From Toxoplasma gondii ME49 (Eukaryota; Apicomplexa; Conoidasida; Eucoccidiorida; Sarcocystidae), in assembly GCF_000006565.2 (NCBI RefSeq), contig NC_031471.1, forward strand, positions 1,116,001 through 1,180,000: a stretch of DNA of 64,000 nt. The letters run 5' to 3'. The translations under genes were made by a program, and so were the position numbers. Of this stretch, positions 10,577 through 22,892 are shown piece after piece. Numbering within the stretch: position 1 is the first letter of the stretch; the number at the start of each line of letters is the position of its first letter. The notes beneath the pieces were generated by a model. It was not told the DNA's origin, did not search any database, and saw nothing but the letters and a program-made list of their open reading frames with translations.

Positions 10577-12538
10577 TCGATGTGGGGAGGAAAGGCTGCT
10601 GCGTTGAGAAAAACGAGCCACAACTCGCGAGAAGCAGGCGAATTCGCTCGCGTTTAAGCGAGAGAAAGCCCGAGAGAAGAGCAAAATCACGAAAGCTTTG
10701 TTCTCTGGCAGCCTCCCAAGAAGAGGCCATCCACATAATACGCCTCGAACATCGCTGTCGTGGATATCATGCATTTTCGAGCATGCTTTGCCTTTTCCAT
10801 CGGCTGACTACGAGAGCGGAACGCTACACACGTACAGAACAAGAATGCGACGGAGAACAACAACCGAGAGCGAGACTTGCGAGCGACAGACACAAATTAA
10901 ACACTTCCACAAGTGTGCGATTCACGAACTTTGGAGACCAGAAAAGAGTCGCTCCGGCAAGGCGTTTCCGGTGTAGAGACTCTGGAGAAAGCGGACTAGA
11001 CGGAGCTGCGAGCAGGACCTCCCATCATCGAATAGAGCCGTTTGCTTCTTGACTCCATTATCTGTTTCTTGGATTCTCGCGGCACCTCGAAATTCTCTCG
11101 AACCGCCCGACAGCATGCTCCGTTCTGTACTGTTGGTTCCCGCATTCAGCCATGTTTAGTTGATGACAGTCGCTTTCATCAAAGCATAGTTTCCCAGTAG
11201 CCCCGCGGTGGTCTGTCTTGAGGTTTCTGGATAGACAACCGGAAAAGAAGGGAACCTCACCACTGGAAAGACGAGGAAAACTGTTATCTGTCTACAAAGG
11301 CCCCATTTCCACCAAAATAGTTGACCTCATGAGGACGACATTCACTTTCATACACATTATATATAAGGGGGCTGCTACGTTTCGTGAAATTACCTTCCTC
11401 CGGGGTGTATATACAACGAGTTGGCCACTGTTTTGGACGCAAGCCCCGTTCGCTTCTGGCCATTTTTTACACTTTAAAGATTCTTTGTGGCTCCCCGGAA
11501 AGTCTTCATTTTCGTTTTCCGCCTCTTCTTTTAGCCAGGCAGTATGTGCCTTACAGTGTAGCCGCGAGAGACAAGAGGCTGCTGTCGCTGTCTCGGTTTT
11601 CTTGCTGATTCTGAGAAAAGTCGCGCAAACTCTTGGCACTTCTGTGCGTCTGTCGCCACCCACACAGCATGCAGAGGCGCCGGTGTTTGAAGAACAAAAC
11701 TCCGAGATTCGATGAGAAGGCGGTTCGTGTATGGTGAATGACGCAGGACGAGAAACGAGTCTTGTCCTCATTTGCTTCCCAGAACGATTTCAGGTGCCGT
11801 CGCGGCTCCTTGTCTCTGCTCGGCGAGGCCCTTCTTGTGGACACGTTCTCGACTCAGGTTTTTGCCCTTTCATCTCCGCCATTTCTTCGCAGGTCTCTGT
11901 CATTTCTCGGAACTCTTTCCAGTTTTCCACAGCTGCCTCCTTCGTATTTTCTCCCTCTCGTTCACTCATTTTTTCTCTCCCTTCTCTCCCCCCTGTCGTC
12001 CAAGGTCTCGCACACCTGCCCGGAGCCTCTCGTCGTGCAAGTGGAGGGCGGAGCGCGCCTCAAGCGAGCGCGCTGTCTGTCTTGTTCTCTCTCGTCTCTG
12101 CTTCTCCTTTCTGCTCTTCTTCCCCTTCCTTAGCTCCGCAGCTGCCTTTCTTTCTCTTTCCTCTCCTTCCCTCCTCTCCCGCCCTCTCTGCTCGCGAAAC
12201 TCCCGTCGACGTCACGCCTCTTCGCCTCGCCCCTCACCTGTCCCTGTCCTTATCGCGCAGCTCCACTTGCTTCTTCCCCTTTGCCTCTCCTTCTCTTTCT
12301 CTCTCTTCTCTTCTTTATTCTCCTTCTTCCTCCCTTCCCCCTCAGTCTCCTTTTTCCTTCGCTCTCCTCCCCACCCTCTCCTCCGCGAGTGAGAGGTCCT
12401 CGGTCGACTTCGCTGGGGAATTGAGGCCGCGTAGCCTGGGATCGTCTCGATTCTCTGGCTTTGACTCCGGCCACTCCTGCATGGACGCGCTGGATGCCAG
12501 CTGTCTCCTAGATTTCTTCGAAGGCTCAAGCTGCGAAC
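10577..12538. other. Divergent promoter region between YggS-type and ABCF3 genes, with a pyrimidine-rich tract
   Basis: About 2 kb separate the two divergent start codons. The right half, about 11880-12400, is a long C/T-rich tract on the plus strand (runs of CTCTCTTC and TTTCCTTC). It probably belongs to the ABCF3 5' UTR or core promoter. Frames here are biased-composition artefacts. Upstream in-frame ATGs exist before the ABCF3 start, but none begins a recognisable peptide. Confidence 0.5.
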
Positions 12539-15500
12539 ATGGGGCAAGACAGCGAAAGCATCATCGACGCGCTCCGCACGGTGACTTGCGGGAAAGTCGA
12601 TGACGGCACTCTCGAGTACATGGCCGGTAAGACCAAGAATCTTCGTATGAGGAAATCAGATTCAACTCGCCTGTTCTTGGTGCCTGCGGCCAGAAAAGCA
12701 GAGATCTACTTGTAGTTGTCTGTGTATGGATACACAGTTATCTGCTTGTATACACATGTGCACATGCAGGTGTCTGTATTTTAATTTAAACGCCTTGTTG
12801 AGAGTTCTTGTCCCCCAATTGCTTTCGTTCCAGCCTCTCAGTGGGGCTTCGGGGCTCGGAGGAGATTCGGGACAGGAGGAGCAGCTCTATGCCTCATTCG
12901 TTCTCGTTTCCGGACAACCGTCTGTGATTTATTTCTCGGCATCCTCTTCTTCTTTCGTCTTCTCGTCTTTTTTCTGGGTGCCCTTCTCTGAGTGTTTCCT
13001 GTTGCTTCTGGAAGACCCAGTAGCGCCGCGTGCAGAGCTTGGTGTCAACCAGTGTGCGACGCTCCCTGCTGCGTTTGCTCAGGCATGCTGGAGGAAGAGG
13101 GCGTCGCGCGCCTGTCTGTGGACACCGCTTGCGACCTCATCGGTGACTTTCTCCACGACGCAGGCGTCTCAAAGAACGACAAGGAGACCCGCGTAGGCGA
13201 AGCGGCAGCTTGGATCCGCTCCAGCAGGCAGGGCGTCTTCCGGTCGTCTCCGTGCCTCACCCCCCATTTGTCGAGCGGCTTTTCTTCGTCTTGTCGTTCT
13301 CGTCGGCTTTTGGCATCTCCTGTGTTCTCTGTCTCTGCTCACAGCTCTCCATATCCCTGTCGTCTTTGTTGCTCTTTTTCTCTTCCTCTGCGAATGTCTG
13401 TCGGCCTTTTCACGTCTCTCCATCGCTTGGTGTCTGGCGCCTGAGTTTACTTGCTTCCGCTTTCGAGGTGGCGTGGGCGCCTGCGTGTCTGTTCTTTCTG
13501 CGGTAACCGGCAGCGACGTCTTTCCTGAGTTTCTCTCTCCACGTTCTGTGCCGTCCGTCTTCCTCCCGCTGCCCTTCAGGCTGTTTGCGAGAAGCTGCTG
13601 AGTCTGTTGCGCAAGGATGCGGCGCCGCGAGACAACGCGGCGGGAGGACCGAGCGAACAAACGCAAGGAGGAAACTCCACGGATGACCTCGATGGCTCGG
13701 GTGTCAAACGAGCTGATGGAGAAGGTGAGTGTCGATTTGGCGAGAAAGGTTGGAAGACAAGCAGATGATGGAAAGCTGCCCGCCTCGCTTTCCTTTGGTT
13801 TCTGCGTCGCACATTGCCCCACCTTCTTGCCTTCTTCACGTTGTGCCGGTCTTTCTTCCAGGCTCGTTCTCCGTCTCTCGTCTTCTTCGGCCATCTTTCC
13901 CTATGTTGCGCACGCTTCTGTGTGGTATGCATGCTTGCAGAAGACGGTCCTATTCATGGATACAGCTATTTACCGGTACAGCTGTTTGTGGTGTGTATCT
14001 ATCTTCGTAGCTGCCTGTCCCTCTGTGTGTGTATCTGTATGTCTACGTATCCATCTGTGTTTCTGTGTATGTGGCTGTTTCTCTCTGCCTACCTATCCAC
14101 CTGTTTATCTACCTATCTATCCTTGTATGTATCCAGCTATCTGTCTGTCTACATATCTATCTAGGTATCGAACTATGTACCTATGTTGTTGCACAGTCGT
14201 ATCTCTCTGTGTCTGCGTACCTATTTTTAGGTTCGCTGTCAAAGCCTCGAGACTTTGCGACGCCGATGAAACTTGGCGACATGGCGGGTCACAGCGGTCG
14301 TTCGTTCGACGATCCGTTTCTCGGCTTGCACCAGAATTCGGCAAAAGTCAATTACAACGCGCCCGTCCTGTACGGCACAGACCCTGAGGGTGCCGCAGCC
14401 GCTGCGGCGGCCGCCCAGCAGCAGCAGCGCCTGCAACAACAGCGGGAGCGCCACTTGCGTCAGTTGAAGGAGTGGGAGAAAAACAAGCCTCCGCTGCCAC
14501 CCCCCAAGAGAAAGCATGGCGACAAACAACTCAAGAAAATGGGTGAGGGGAGGAAGGAAACGTAAAATCGGGGCGTGCATGCGTCTCTCTATGCCTCTGT
14601 ACAGAGACAGAAGGTGACAGCCTTGCAGATGCCCCATAGGATACTCCTGATACCAAGAACAGCAAGTCGTCCAATTAACCAATCAGTAGCCTCAGGATTT
14701 AAAACCATCAAGCTAGTACTTAATGGAGGGTACTTTGTCCAACCAGGACCACTACCAAATTCAGCACATATACTTTGAGTTACTAAAACAGAACCTAATG
14801 GTCGTAGGAAATGGGAGATCGTGTTAGTTCTTGGGAAAACAATTTCCGAACCACCAATATAAATTGGTACAAAGAAGTTACCACTTCATCCGTACAAAGC
14901 CGGCATTAAGAACATAATGATCGTAGCTAGACGGGGGGCTTACGTCTGTTCACGCTACAGCGGTGCAGACACGTCTGCATGCACGCATACAGACGTACAC
15001 ATGCTCGTGTAGGTGTAAGCTGGATTTGCGGGATAGAAGGCGCATATCTACGTAGTTGTAGGCTGTCAGAGAACAGAGGAGAATTCGATTTCGCTTGAAC
15101 GGTGCTGGCATGGCGACACGCATTTCGCTTTCCTCCGCCTGGGCCTGTGCGTGCCTGCAGGCGAAGGCATTCTCGTCGACAGTTTCTCCATCGCGGTCGC
15201 AGGCCGAGAGCTGCTTATCGATGCACAGCTGAAACTCGTGAAGGGACGCCGCTACGGGCTTGTCGGCAGGTCAGTGCGATTCACACCTACTTGCTGGACC
15301 AAATACGTCTGCATTTTGAAAAGCGAGCTTCAACTGCAAGGGCGTCTAATAGAGCAGGGCGTCTGCACTTTGTTGCGAAGCTGTCGGTGTTCCGTCTGTC
15401 TCACTCAGGTGGTGCATCTGTGGCCTTCTCCAGTTTCCATCGTATGTTCACGGACGATTCGTGTAGGTCAAAGGGCATGCGTCGTCTCGTTGTCTGCACA

Positions 15501-18500
15501 TTGACATGTCCGTGTTGCGTGGAACGTCACCGGACTCGCATATGTGTGGGTCCTTGCAATTTTGTGACGGGATGTGCATGTCACTCGCTGCGACCAGCTT
15601 TGTCAGCTCTCCCGTCTCTCGAGGAAACGGCCCGCGCGTGGTGGACATCCGGCTTGTCTCGGCCGCTCTCCACTCCGAGGACTGCGTTTGTTTCTGCCAC
15701 CCTAAGTGCAACTGTCCAGGGAGGAGTTCACTCTTTGCGTGTTCATGTTCTCTCTTTCCTCGGAATCGTGGAGTTTCTTCTCCAGTTTTCTGCCCACACT
15801 TCATTTCCTCCCTTTACCACAACACGCGTTCCTGAGAAAAGCACCCGGGCTGATCTTTCCTCTCAGCCAGCGGTTCTTTACCTGTCTTCCCCTGTCTCTT
15901 CATCTCTCGTGCAAGACGTTCGTAGGATCTTCTTCGACCTGTGCACTCTGGTGTAGCTCTCCAATGTCGTTGTCCACTGGACATAGGTTCGAAGTACTTG
16001 CTTCCCCAACAGGCTGGGCGCGGGAGAAGATTAACACAATACTAGCCAAGGCAACTACAAACAAAACGTTTAGATAAGGTGGTGAACCGGTTTCCGCATG
16101 GACAGGTTTAGAGTATCTCCGAACGTACACGGTTTGAAATGGTAGATGCGGTGTGGGTTAGTTTCAGCACCCAAGGCACAGCACCGAATGCGATCCCCAG
16201 GGATCTGTGCGGGCTCTCCATGGTATCTCCTTGGAAGGAAAGAGTTGGCAGTACACGCTTTAGTACATTATATACAGTTCCAGCAGCAGCTTGTACACTA
16301 CAGAAGAGAAAGAAACTGCCTCCCGACGTCCTCAACCCAGCGCACGGAGTGCATCTGATGGTGCCCGATGTGCTGGACGAAAAGGCCTCTTTCTCGCTTC
16401 TCGTTCAACTGGTGTGGTGAGGTTTCTCTTTGGTGCCTTTTTGCAGAAACGGTATCGGGAAAAGCACCCTGCTTTCTGCGCTGGTTCGCCAGGAAATCCA
16501 CGGCGTCGATCCAGACATCGCAATTGGAATGGTGGAACAGGGTGAGTGAAGCCATGAACGTGGAGACGCAGTGACAACGACAAAGCGCGGAGTTTCTCCA
16601 GCTTTGCGTCCGTCACTTCTTGCTCGTCGCTGCTCGGGAAAGGCCTGACTTCTGCAGTCTTTGCTGTCTCCTCTTCCCAGCGAGCGCGTCTTCACTGCTG
16701 CGCGTGGGTGGAAAATCTTTCGAGATTGATTTCTCTCTTCTTTCTTTTCTTCGGCTCCAAGGGCGCGTCGCCCTGCTCCACGAGTCGTGAGAACTCGTGC
16801 ACATCCTTGTTTGATTGCCCGTGTTCTTTCTCACATCTCCTTGGTCTGTCTTTTCTTCTCTCGACCTCGCACCCGTTTGTCCCTGCTGCGCGCTTCTCCC
16901 CGGTCCCCGCATCCCGCGTGACTCTTTCCTGTTTTTGGATTCTCCCTCAGAACACCTTTGGGGGTCTGAGACTGTGCTCGACGCGGTGCTGGCCGTCGAC
17001 GAGGATCGCCTGCGCCTGTTGGAAGAAGAACAAGTGCTTCTGAAACAAGAAGATCAAGTGAGAAGAAAGGACGAGTTTTCCGCATTCGTTTCTGGCTGTT
17101 TCACATGGTCGGGGAATTACGGGAGACAGTGCAAAGACGAGGAAGTCGGCGTTGTTGCGTGTGCGCTCCTTCAGTTTCGTGGCTCACGGACTGTGAGACA
17201 GGCGTAGGCTGATTCTCTGGAATTCTCCCTGTGCATCCTCTGAAATTTGATGTGTACCTCTTGACTTTGGCAAGGAGCATGCTTTCTTCTCAGGCGCAAC
17301 GGCGGGGTGATGGTGACGAAATTTTAGCGAAGCGACGGATAGAGCCTCCTGGCTTCGTCGCCTGGACTGTGACATTCGCTACTCGAGGCAGTCGGTGCAT
17401 GAGCCTTCGCGTTGTGACGTATCTCAAAGGGTGACGTCTGTGCGTTTCAACTGGGCTACCTTTCGACGTCTTGCACTTTCCTTGGCCTTTCGCTTGCACA
17501 CAGTCCGAAAAGGTTGGCCGACGCCTCGGAGTGATCTACGAGAGACTCCAAGAGATCGATGCAGCGAATGCGGAGAAGACGGCGGCAACCATTCTCCGGG
17601 GACTCGGCTTCACAGAGAGCATGCAGGTAAGCATCCCCGCCGTGGAAAGCCTTCATGTCGTAGGACATTGAGATCCCAGGGAACGAACAGGAGAGCAGGC
17701 ACCTCTCGTGCCAACTGCCTTCTGTGTTTCGGAGGTTTCTTCGCTCTGAAACGTTTTTTTCCACTTTGTGTGCGGCCCTCACTTCGGGGACTCGCCTTGA
17801 GGACGTGGAGCACTATGGCTCACGTATTGAATGGCGATAGGCAGTTTCTGTCGTCATCCTTTCTTCCTGCCTCCCCCGGCCAATGGACAACCTGGGCGTA
17901 TCTCTCTCTTTTGTCCCCTTGCGATGTAACTCCCCGGTGTCTCCTCGCCTCTCACACACTTGCCCTGTGAGTCTCGGCGGGAGTTTGGGTGTGGGTGTGG
18001 CATCGCTTGAGTCTTTCCCTTTCCGACTGAGTCGTTGGTTTGTTCGTGCAGCACATGAAAGTGACGGCGCTATCAGGAGGCTGGCGCATGCGCGTGCTCC
18101 TCGCGCGCTGTCTGTTTAGCGACCCGGACGTTCTGTTGCTCGACGAGCCGACGAACCACTTAGACTTGGAAGCCGTCCAGTGGCTGACGAACTACCTGTC
18201 CGTGAGCGAGGGTCCTGTCGACGGACAGACGATGCGCTGCGGCAAAGACAAAATCGTCATTGTTGTTTCGCATGCTCGTGAATTCCTCAACGATGTAAGG
18301 AGGGACCGAAAAGCCTTGATGCAGCTAAAGTCGCGGAGTGTGACAGCGGTTTCCACCTCTTCGAGAAGCAGCGACAACAGATTGCCAGCCTTTCGCTCTT
18401 GTCAGTTCTCACTCTCTCTGTTTCTTCTGCGTCCTCCGTCTTTTCGCTGGATCTCGCTTTCTCGACGGGGTCATCCCCTTCTTTCGCCTCGGTCTCTTCC

Positions 18501-21500
18501 TCTTTCGAACCGTCTGGTTTCTCTGTCTTTCTTCTCTTCGTGTGTGTTCGTATCCGCTGACTCCGCTCTCTCCACGTATATCTTTCTTTCGATAGTTGCC
18601 GATAGGCTTGTCTGTGTAAGCATCTGCTCTCCGTTCACTTGTGTTCGATGCCCACTTCTCTCTCTGGGGCTTGTCTCGCTGTGCATGCGTCTCAGGTCTG
18701 CACAGACATGATTCATTTCACGAACCAAAATCTAACTTACTACAAGGGCGACTTCGACACGTTTGAGTCTGTCCGAGCGGCGCAGCTCCTTCAGCAGCAG
18801 CGCCAGGCAGAGGCGCAACAAGCTAAAATCAAGCACGTGCAATCCTTCATCGACAAATTCCGATACAACGCTAAACGGTCAGTCGCCACACTCCATGGAG
18901 CTCCATATAGATCTCTCTCTATATATACATATGTATGTATTTGTATATATTTGTAGGAAGATGCTTACAGTGTATTGTGTGTACAAGTGAGTCGATTGCA
19001 ATACTCACAGAGGTCCAGCTGTGTGTTGTCAAGTCCGTGTAAACTGCGAACCTGCATACACATGTGTATATGTGTTTATTTACCTGTCTGTTTATACGTG
19101 TACCTGTAAATTTGTATATATTTTTGCATATGTTTCAGGAAGAGGGGCCTGTGCATGCATTTGCTTCGGGCTGTGCAACAGTGTTTCCCCTTAGTTCCAT
19201 TGTTCAGGAGAGCCATCATGGTTTGAGACTCGCAACTCGTCTGCCGTCGTTTAACGTCTTTAGCGTCTGTTCCTCCTCGCTTCTGTCTAGCCCCGCGTCG
19301 CTGAGCTGCTTTCTCCCTCTCGGTTTGCAGCGCGTCTTTGGTGCAGAGTCGCATCAAGCTTCTGAGCAAGCTGCCGATGCTGGACATGGTTGCGGAGGAT
19401 CCTTCGCTCCACTTCAACTTCAAAGAGCCAGAGGTTCTGGCTGCACCCCTGCTGCAGGCCGAGGAAGTCTCCTTCAGTTACGCGCCGAGAAAGAGCGACG
19501 AAGAAAGCGAGGGCGCCGCGGAGGATGCGGAGACAGACGACGCGGAGCCAACCGCCGGGGCATCGCCGAGCGAGAAAGCGGACGAAAATGCTCGGGGGAA
19601 GGAGGGAGGAAAACTCATTGTTCGAGGCCTCAATCTCAACGTCGACATGGACTCCAGAATCGCTGTACGCACATGCAACGCGCAAGAACCTCAGACAAAC
19701 TACCGGGCAAACGGCCGGTCCGAGGCTCCCCGAGTGGCCAAAAAGGACGGTGTCTGGCAACACAAACGTGGTATTGATAGTTGTTCATTGACCTGTTCCG
19801 TCTCTACCAACGCACTGCCGGTTTCGGTGGAATGACCGTGAACACGGCCTGCGAAAAGCAGTCGGGCTCTAACTCTCGGCTGCGTGCAGTCCGCCCTGTT
19901 GCGCTGCACGCGCCTGGAGCTCTAAAAAGGTGGACCCGGTCCGCTGGAATGCGCACCTGGACTTGTGTGAAGGATCCTGCCCATTTGAACATTGACACTA
20001 GGACTCACGGGTACATTAATACACATCTAGAGATTCACATGTCCTTGCAGTCGTCTGCCGAGGTCTCTGGCGCGCGATCTAGAGGTACCGAAAATCCAGT
20101 TGATGCAAGTGCTAAATGGCGAAAAGCTTGGTGTGTCTCGTGCCTATCTGACGTGCTGGCGCAGCTCTGCGGTGTGAACGGAAGCGGGAAAAGTACGATT
20201 TTGAAGCTTCTCGTTGGCTCGGAGCAGCCGACAAAGGGCATGGTGCACCGAAACGGCAAACTGAGGATTGGCTACTTCACGCAGCAGCACGTGGACCAAC
20301 TGGACCTGACTCTCAACGCCGTTCAGTCTCTTCAGATGAGGTACGAGGAGAAGGCAAATAGAAACCAGTTCCTGCTGTGAAACGACCTGAACTAGGGGGT
20401 TGTTGCAGAGCCGCAGACAAAACGCCGGTACATGGGCGTAAACGCATCGTTGCAGATGGAGATGAGCCGGTTAAGGGGGCTGACATGCGCGGCTCCAGGT
20501 AGCGTTCTCGAGACAGACATGTCGATTTTGCACGCCCACAACCAGGGCGCGGCATTATCTTTCCTCTCTTTCCTCACTGGTTCTTCTGCTACGGCGTTCC
20601 CCCTTTGATTCGTTCGGTGTCTCTTTCCCGGGTGTGTGTTCCCTATCGACTTCCAGGTATCCGGAGGCAGGCCTCAAAGACGAAGCGGCACGCACGTACT
20701 TGGGGCAGTTCGGCATCAGCGGCCTGCTAGCGCTCGAGCCTCTCTATATTCTTTCTGGAGGTCAAAAGAGCCGTGTCGCCATCGCCCTCATGGCCTTTAA
20801 CAATCCCCACATTTTGGTGCGTGCACAGACACCGCGACTATATGGGTCTGTACACGGTTCTGTATATATCTACACACATCTATGTGGATATGTGTGTGAG
20901 TAGTACATTCGCTTCAGCTGACTGTGTAGATGCGCATGCAATTTGTCACGCAAGCATCTTCGTGGTCTCCCAAGCGATGAACAGGGCTGCGCTGGCACTC
21001 CCCTCCTGTTTTGCCGAAATGTGCCTCCGTCCTGCTAAAGGTGAAACGCCGCATATGTGCGTATATATATATATATATATGTATTGTCGATATTTGGATA
21101 GATAGATGTGGCTGAAGGATGTTTGCTTTGCGTTTTTCTGTCTACTCCAGATTCTCGATGAGCCAACTAACCATCTCGATTTGGATGCTGTCCAAGTAAG
21201 GGAAAAGATACTTCGGAAACAGGGGAGAAACAATGACAGTTGTTCGCAGCGGAGAGGATGTGTTCGCCCGACGCCGCGCGCATGCAGTGCGCATGCGTCG
21301 ACGGCTTTCTCTTCATGCATGTGCGCACAAAACTTCGGTTCTCTCGGAAACAAGCTGGTGTGCATGTCAGCGAGGACGCGTTATTCCGTATTTTTATGCG
21401 CATCTCTGTAGTCCCGCGGCTTTCCCGGCTCCGTTGGTATCGCTGCCATGGGGCATACATGTTGAAGGATGCGCCAGATGCTTGCGAACGTTGCAGGAGG

Positions 21501-21775
21501 CGAGTTTGGTGAGGCGCGGTCTCTGCCATGCTTCTTATCCTTGGCGTTGCTCCGGTGATGCTTTGCAGGCGCTGATTGCGGCTCTCAACAACTTCAAAGG
21601 AGGCGTGCTCCTGGTCAGCCATGACAGCCACTTGCTCTCGTGCGTCGTCGAAGAAATTTTCTACATGGACGAGCAAGCTCACAAGTTGCAAAAGTATCAC
21701 GGCGACTTCCTGAAGTATCGCAAGGAGCTTCTGAAGAGGGCAAAAACCGCAGCAGCCGCGCAAGCGAATCACTGA
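12539..21775 (+). CDS. ABC-F ATPase, ABCF3/GCN20 type
   Basis: Soluble twin-ABC ATPase acting on ribosomes; yeast GCN20 works with GCN1 in amino-acid-starvation signalling. Fifteen exons join in frame to 811 aa: 12539-12626, 13083-13192, 13580-13724, 14231-14542, 15161-15269, 16447-16541, 16951-17057, 17504-17626, 18052-18294, 18696-18877, 19331-19664, 20165-20340, 20657-20816, 21151-21195, 21569-21775. The N-terminal helical domain (about residues 1-115) matches ABCF3. An Ala/Gln-rich linker with PPLPPPKRK follows. ABC1 has Walker A GRNGIGKS (254-261), LSGG (370-373), Walker B LLLDEP (391-396) and SHAREF. The ABCF linker is rich in Gln, Arg and Lys. ABC2 has GVNGSGKS (619-626), LSGGQ (707-711), [10 protein letters not shown] (729-738) and SHD (760-762), with an acidic insert of about 40 residues before its Walker A. 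In ABC1 the usual Asp after the H-loop His is Ala. No membrane spans. Intron 4 carries a mitochondrial DNA insertion. Confidence 0.95.
14085..14175 (+). repeat. Degenerate CTAT/CTGT tetranucleotide repeat
   Basis: Imperfect tandem units of CTATCTAC/CTGTCTAT type in intron 3 of the ABCF3 gene, ending about 55 bp before the exon 4 acceptor. This is a decayed microsatellite, not coding. Confidence 0.7.
14630..14936 (-). pseudogene. NUMT: nuclear copy of a mitochondrial cox1 fragment
   Basis: On the minus strand a single frame of about 100 codons reads as the central part of cytochrome c oxidase subunit [10 protein letters not shown], then [49 protein letters not shown] and LAVLG. There is one in-frame TGA right after YG, where the family has Gly-Phe-Gly. 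AT-rich composition and T/A-ending codons contrast sharply with the surrounding GC-rich intron. It lies wholly inside intron 4 (14543-15160) of the ABCF3 gene, antisense to it, and has no start, stop or splice context of its own, so it is a dead insertion. Coccidian nuclear genomes are known to carry many such fragments. Confidence 0.9.
18908..18957 (+). repeat. TCTCTATATA / TATGTATTTG microsatellite
   Basis: Short TC/TA and TATG tandem stretch in the ABCF3 intron after exon 10; a similar TGTATATTT-rich stretch follows at about 19065-19130. Non-coding. Confidence 0.7.
21061..21082. repeat. (TA)n microsatellite
   Basis: Nearly pure TA dinucleotide run in the intron just upstream of the 45-nt exon 14 of the ABCF3 gene. 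Confidence 0.85.
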
Positions 21776-22854
21776 CACCAGGAAGGACGGCAGAGTCTCT
21801 ACGGGGGCGACCGAGCCCAGACAGGTGCAGGGGATTTAGTTTAGCCACCTGCAAGTGAAAAATGGTCATGTTTGCGGCATGCAGGCGTGCGGTGTGTGCT
21901 TTTTCCCCCGGGTGACAAGACGAGGGCAGAAGCTTTTGTTGAGAGCCCCAATGAACATCGACAGGCAGTTTTTTTTTTCTCAGCCGTGCGTTGTGCAGGG
22001 GCCATTCGAACCTGTTCAGATGCCGGTTGTACCTCGACACGCATGCGCTTCGTTTAAGGCACATGCATTTGTCCACCTTTACACTTGGACGTTTTTCTGT
22101 CTAGGTAAAAACGGTGGGAAGCGTCAACGGCACTTGTTTTTCTCTTTTTTTCAACTGGTCTCACGTTGTTGGGTCCTTTATACGTGGAATGGCTCTCGGA
22201 GTCTCGTATTTGCGATCCTCACGGCTCACGCAACAGAGCGTCGGCTGCACGAAGATCGTCGGAGCTCTCGCGCTCTCGGATGAGTCTGCCCACACACCCG
22301 CCAGCGAAAAGGAGGAGAAACCGCACTGCGTCTAGTAACTACAAAGGTGCTAAACACAGCTCTCATCGCGCAACAAAAGGACAACTGTCACGAATCGGCC
22401 TGTGCAAAACAGTAAACCCAACCACTTCTCTTCTCGGAGGCATACTTCATGAATAGGAGATCCCGACGACTGCCAACGCTTAAAAACTCGATGTGTGCCC
22501 ATCTTCAGCCGCAAAGTGTCCTGCACAGCGTATCCGTTTGGATTTACCGTTAAAGAGTACCCAGTCTGCATCCACATGTGTGTATCGCAATTATGTCGAT
22601 ATCTGTAAATATAGTCAAATGGATTTGTATGTGTATTTGTGTATGTATTGAGTGGCCACTGCGTGACGACAGTGGGTTTCGCTATTTTACTTGTTAGCAT
22701 GATGGAGACTCAACACAAACAAGTTGTGAAGCAGATTCCCGAGTGACAAATTCTGTTGTTTTGAGGCGTACCTTCATTGAGACAAAACAGCAACGCAGAT
22801 CTTTGATAGCGAACAACCTTGTGGCGCAAGTTCGTGCCTACATAAATAATCCTT

Positions 22855-22892
22855 TCTCTCCTCTCTCTCTTTATATATATATATATATATAT
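22855..22892. repeat. (TC)n(TA)n microsatellite
   Basis: A CTCTCTCT run passes directly into a TATATATA run, the same compound layout as in the 8.4 kb intron. Intergenic. Confidence 0.85.

Noticed and set aside
11731..12603. 290-codon plus-strand frame before ABCF3
   Set aside because: Made of Ser/Phe/Leu/Pro from a CT-rich tract; the ABCF3 start lies at its end in a different frame. Likely UTR.
13617..14387. 256-codon plus-strand frame with many Tyr/Leu/Ser runs
   Set aside because: Spans exon 3, an intron with CTAT repeats and exon 4 in the wrong frame; a repeat artefact.
16100..16300. Possible second NUMT in an ABCF3 intron
   Set aside because: AT-richer than its surroundings, but no frame reads as cob, cox1 or cox3, so I have no support.
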